64,000 bases of DNA, from assembly GCA_019426215.1 (NCBI GenBank), contig CM033406.1:6587001-6651000 (forward strand). Direction: 5' to 3'. How positions within the stretch are numbered: position 1 is the first letter of the stretch; every line of letters starts with the position of its first letter. The stretch comes from Buddleja alternifolia (Eukaryota; Streptophyta; Magnoliopsida; Lamiales; Scrophulariaceae). Under the pieces are notes generated by a model. That model had not been told where the DNA came from and made no database searches. It saw nothing but the letters and a program-made list of their open reading frames with translations. Below, one piece after another: positions 60,859 to 64,000 of this stretch. The position numbers and the translations under genes are program-made.

Positions 60859-61532
60859 GTTCTTGTTTGAATATGGAAAGTGGACTTTCTCAAGCAGCTA
60901 CCCACATTGGACCTATTGCATTTATAGGGTGTACTGGAGTTAACCTGGCGCTGGACCCTGGAATGAAGAAAAGAGAGTCCTCGATTTGCTCCTTGTTGAA
61001 GTACAATAGCCTATCTTCTGGCGATACTGGAAGATTTGAGATGTATCACTTGCAGTAATCTTCTAAGTAAGGTAAGACAGCTTGAGTAAGCGTTGGTCTG
61101 CAATGCCCTTCGAGCATATCGATTACACACTGGTAATGAACGCTTAGCTCCTGAGGATAAGAATCTAGAAAGATAAATCCGGAGAACTCATTGACGCTCG
61201 CCCCAGTTGCTGTTACAACATTTCTTGTAAAGATGTGGTCGAAAATCTTTACAGCATCTTTGAGTTTCATGCGATTTAAAAGAAACTCATAGTGCTGCTC
61301 AGAGTCGACTTCCACACTGGAGCTTAAAGACTCGCCACTCAGAGCGCTGCTACAGTCAAGAATAAAATTGGATTGACTGAGCTCAGCAAGCGCTTGGTGA
61401 AGATATTCTTCAACCGGATGCTGAATAGATGGCAAAGAGTGAACTGGTCTGAGTCGTTGAATCCTAGAATCAAGGCAATAACGGGCAAACTGTTTGCGCT
61501 TATCATGAATTGCTTGATTAAAAAAAAAGCGG
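60859..61532 (-). pseudogene. Element B env-like region, middle segment
   Basis: The frame 61435-61046 and its upstream extension to 61532 match A at about 50870-51350. Frames and spacing agree with the A copy except for the two insertions. AGCGG (61528-61532) is one copy of the target site of the solo LTR. Confidence 0.7.
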
Positions 61533-63391
61533 TGTTGGTCCTAAGTGGCATACGAAAGGGTCTAGAAGGGGGGGGGGGTTGAATAGACCCTGAAATCTTT
61601 TTCGACTTCAAAAATTATTCGCATTAAAATTTGTTGGACGCTTGAAAAGTAGGCGCTTGACTGCTCGTCTATTTAAGACTATTTTTAGAAAGTTAACTTA
61701 GACTTCAAGATTTGAATACTATAATCAAATAGGTTTAAATGTTCAGTTCTTTGATCAGTGTTAGCACAGCGGAATGATTTTAGAGTCTTTTCTTTGAAAG
61801 TGTTTAGTGTCACAAAGTTTTTCCTTAGTTGCTTATCTTTAAATCGTTTTGAACGCTTAGAGAGCTTAGTGTTTGGTTAAGCGCTTAAAACTGATTTTAA
61901 AGCTTAGCATTCTCTTTTGACTTAAATCAGACACTTGACTGTTTTATATGCTTTTTCAAGATATAATGTGCAACTATAAGTAAAATAAATGAAACAGTAA
62001 ATAACACAATAAATTGTAAGGTTCACTGGGTGGTGTAATTCCAGCTACGTCCTTCTTCTCCTTTGATCACTCGGAGGCAATCCACTAAATTGATTCTCGA
62101 AGAGTCACACAGAGACTTCTACAAAATAGGGAACAAATGGATGTCAATGGCTTGAGCTCCTTGGTCACATAGATTTCTGCTACAAGACACTTCTATCCTC
62201 GGAAGACGATCTCAAGCTCTTTGATCACATAGATTTCAGCTCCAATAAAGACCTTCTTCAACAAGCTTCTTTTACACAAAAATACTGCTTGTGGAATCAA
62301 CAACTTTCTCACTCAGATGAAAGAGGTTGAGGGTTCTGTCACGGGTTTGTTTGATGTTGGGAATTTCAAACAACTTTGGATATCTCAGTAGTAGTGTAAG
62401 GTTCTTCTATGAAGATGTTTGAGATATCGGTAACTGTCTTTGGAATGTATTTGAGAAGCTTGAAGGATTTTGGAGCTTCAATAAAGACCTTCTTCAACAA
62501 GCTTCTTTTACACAAAAATACTGCTTGTTGAATAAATGAACTTTCTCGAGTTCCAATATAGCTATGGAGTGTCTAAGCTTTTCTCTCAAATAATTTTAGC
62601 AAAGCTTGGACCTTTTCTTATGTATATGCGTGTATAATTTTGGTCTCTTTTTCCGTACATAAAGGTTTTGCTGGAGGGCACTATTTATAGAGATTCTTGG
62701 GATTTGTCCGTTGGACACAATCAGGCGCGTGTCTCTCACGCAGTGCGTCAAATAGTCCCTTTCTGACATTCTTCAATTTATGCTGGTTCCAATTGGACAG
62801 GAGCAAACTTGAACTCTGAAAAGCTGACAGTCTAGTCAAAAGGTGGCTTGTCCACAAGTCATACTATCTTGTTACATTTAATGCACTTTCAAGCATTTAA
62901 TGCATTTATCAAGCATTTAATGCATTTTGAATTTATTTCGCGTGAGAAATAAATGTCCGTTGGTGATTGCATTTAAGTTTTTGATAACTTGGGTTTTATC
63001 CTTCAGATGAATCTGAAAGCTAGACGCTTGAGTTGCTAAGCTGAGCGCTTGAGTCACTGAGCACTTGAGTCGCTGAACGCTTGAGTTGCTGAGCACTTGA
63101 AACAGTCTTTAAGCGCTTGACAGACGCTTAAGACAGTTCTTCAACTTCTCTTGACTTCAAACGTTGATCTTCAAATTCATCCTTGATAGACTCACTTAGA
63201 ATTCTATCAGTGACTTGGTATCAAATACTTAGTCTAAAATCTACAAAGATAAAAATTACAAGCCTAACAAACTAATAAACTTTCAAACGCTTATACAGAT
63301 ATTCTATGAAAGTATAAACTTACATTCTTTTAGGGTCTAACATGAAATCCTATCTTGTCATCATCAAAACATCTAACAGGAAATTCCTAAC
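61533..63391 (-). mobile_element. Sirevirus-type solo LTR inside element B
   Basis: 1859 bases, TGTTGGTCCTAAGTGGC to AATTCCTAACA. Flanks AGCGG (61528-61532) and AGAGG (63392-63396) differ at one base. The env-like reading frame of B continues on both sides, so this is an insertion and not the 5' LTR of B. It is longer than the A and B LTRs and has an additional repeated segment near 62215-62290 and 62480-62530 (GACCTTCTTCAACAAGCTTC twice). Confidence 0.85.
63046..63109. repeat. 16-base tandem repeat in the Sirevirus solo LTR
   Basis: Units of the type CGCTTGAGT(C/T)(A/G)CTGAG(A/C), starting at 63046, 63062, 63078 and 63094, with a further copy at 63025. In minus orientation each contains CTCAAGCGCTCAG-like sequence. 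Confidence 0.75.
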
Positions 63392-63880
63392 AAGAGGGTT
63401 GGCAACCATGTATTCAAATGTATGGCGCTTGGATGCATATACTTCAACGCATTCTGTTTCTTTAAGTAGCCACTCAGTACCGGCTGCTAGGATAGCTCTT
63501 ATGTTGCTATCCAGAATGCTCTTCAAGGAAAGGAAGCCCTGGAGATCTACGCTGTAATCTCCATGCCAAGCTCTTTCAAAGTAGAGCTGCGCTTCACGAG
63601 AGATCATCTGCTTAAGATCCGCTGGTTTATAAGAAATGGCGATTCCTTTAACTTTCCACAAGCTGAGAGGCTGAGCAGTCTCAAGGTTGGAGTAGTGAAT
63701 GACTCTCTCATGAAAATGAGAATAGCCAAGCTTGTACAGTGTCTCCTCACTTTGATTAAGAGGAACTGGAGAATAATTATCATAGAAACTCTGTGTCTCA
63801 TTCCTCAGTGGTCGAGCCTCTGGTTCACTGTGCAGATGACTGCTCAAGTATGCAGAATCAATCTCGGCCAAAGTCCTTTG
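63392..63880 (-). pseudogene. Element B env-like region, N-proximal segment
   Basis: The frame 63871-63395 matches A at about 50440-50870: shared features are the YKLGYS/LNKLGYS segment, LSLWKVKG/LKLWKGKG and WLLKETE/WMMNTAS. No stop occurs in this piece. The right side is cut by the LTR at 63881. Confidence 0.8.
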
Positions 63881-64000
63881 TGTTGGGAAATATGCATATA
63901 GCCCGACTAAGCACAGCGAAAAATTAAAATTTTAGTTTCTAGGATTTAAATAGGCGAGTTTATTAATCCTACGGGCTTATCACGTATCATAGGCTTGCGC
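63881..64000 (-). mobile_element. LTR of the left-edge family, minus orientation, partial
   Basis: TGTTGGGAAATATGCATATA onward is the reverse complement of 1764-1885 with few differences. Only the last 120 bases of the LTR are in the window. Confidence 0.9.

Larger units (their letters stand above)
56230..63880 (-). mobile_element. Element B: Sirevirus-like Copia retrotransposon, 3' part
   Basis: Minus-strand order toward the left: env-like segments at 63880-63392, 61532-60859 and 58930-57953, then the purine tract and 3' LTR 57569-56230. The first two gaps are the Sirevirus solo LTR and the GTTCT-flanked solo LTR. At 63880 B is cut by an LTR of the left-edge family, so gag, pol and 5' LTR are outside the window. 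Confidence 0.85.
24185..64000 (+). mobile_element. Element E: Copia retrotransposon, host of most of the nest, 3' end outside window
   Basis: The 5' LTR is 24185-25101 plus 40176-41300 (about 2042 bases, split by C). Then come the primer site at 41302, a leader (41314-41721 plus 54369-55710, split by A) and gag plus the start of protease (55711-56229, split by B). The joins are supported by the target duplications TAATT (C) and TAGGC (A). It carries disabling changes in gag. The rest of pol lies beyond B, outside the window. Confidence 0.85.

Noticed and set aside
61533..63391. 5' LTR of element B
   Set aside because: The env-like reading frame of B continues on both sides and no primer site or gag follows, so it is an inserted solo LTR.

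Overview
This is nuclear DNA of a flowering plant. The evidence is a split gene with clean GT-AG introns whose protein is a plant-type SLX1 endonuclease, AT-rich intergenic sequence with TA/TG microsatellites, and a dense load of typical plant transposons: Copia and Athila-type LTR elements with tRNA-iMet and tRNA-Asp primer sites, CACTA, Mutator-like and other foldback elements. I cannot name the species. No tRNA, rRNA, organellar or bacterial features were seen.

Layout. Positions 1-1885 are the end of a long LTR. 1886-5518 is gene-free and holds two nested terminal-inverted-repeat elements. 5519-7352 (minus strand) is the only intact host gene, the GIY-YIG nuclease SLX1 in four exons. 7353-11967 is AT-rich intergenic DNA with a partial duplication of the SLX1 upstream region. 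11968-14518 is the right part of a CACTA element: a broken eight-exon Ulp1-protease-like gene and the palindromic subterminal end. 14519-18536 is a truncated Athila-type Gypsy element (minus) with a primer site, a broken gag and a complete LTR; a foldback element with a 9-bp target duplication sits in that LTR. 18537-18833 is another CACTA end.

From 19655 to the right edge nearly everything is Copia sequence, mostly insertions inside insertions. Element E (plus, LTR from 24185) is the base layer. Its 5' LTR is split by element C (minus, 25102-40170, TSD TAATT). C's gag zinc knuckle is split by its relative D (plus, 30337-35609). E's leader is split by Sirevirus-like element A (plus, 41727-54363, TSD TAGGC). 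E's protease is split by Sirevirus-like element B (minus, from 56230). B is itself split by a solo LTR with TSD GTTCT (58931-60858), a Sirevirus solo LTR (61533-63391) and, at 63881, an LTR of the same family as the one at the left edge.

None of the transposon genes seen is intact. They carry in-frame stops, frameshifts and deletions, so any movement would need proteins supplied from elsewhere. The most unusual points are: two well-formed phase-1 introns predicted in the env-like region of element A; LTR-to-gag deletions in A and D that put the LTR next to gag; GC-rich blocks in the leaders of three Copia elements; an Ulp1 pseudogene whose catalytic residues survive despite two stops; and two SUMO-interaction-like motifs at the C-terminus of SLX1.
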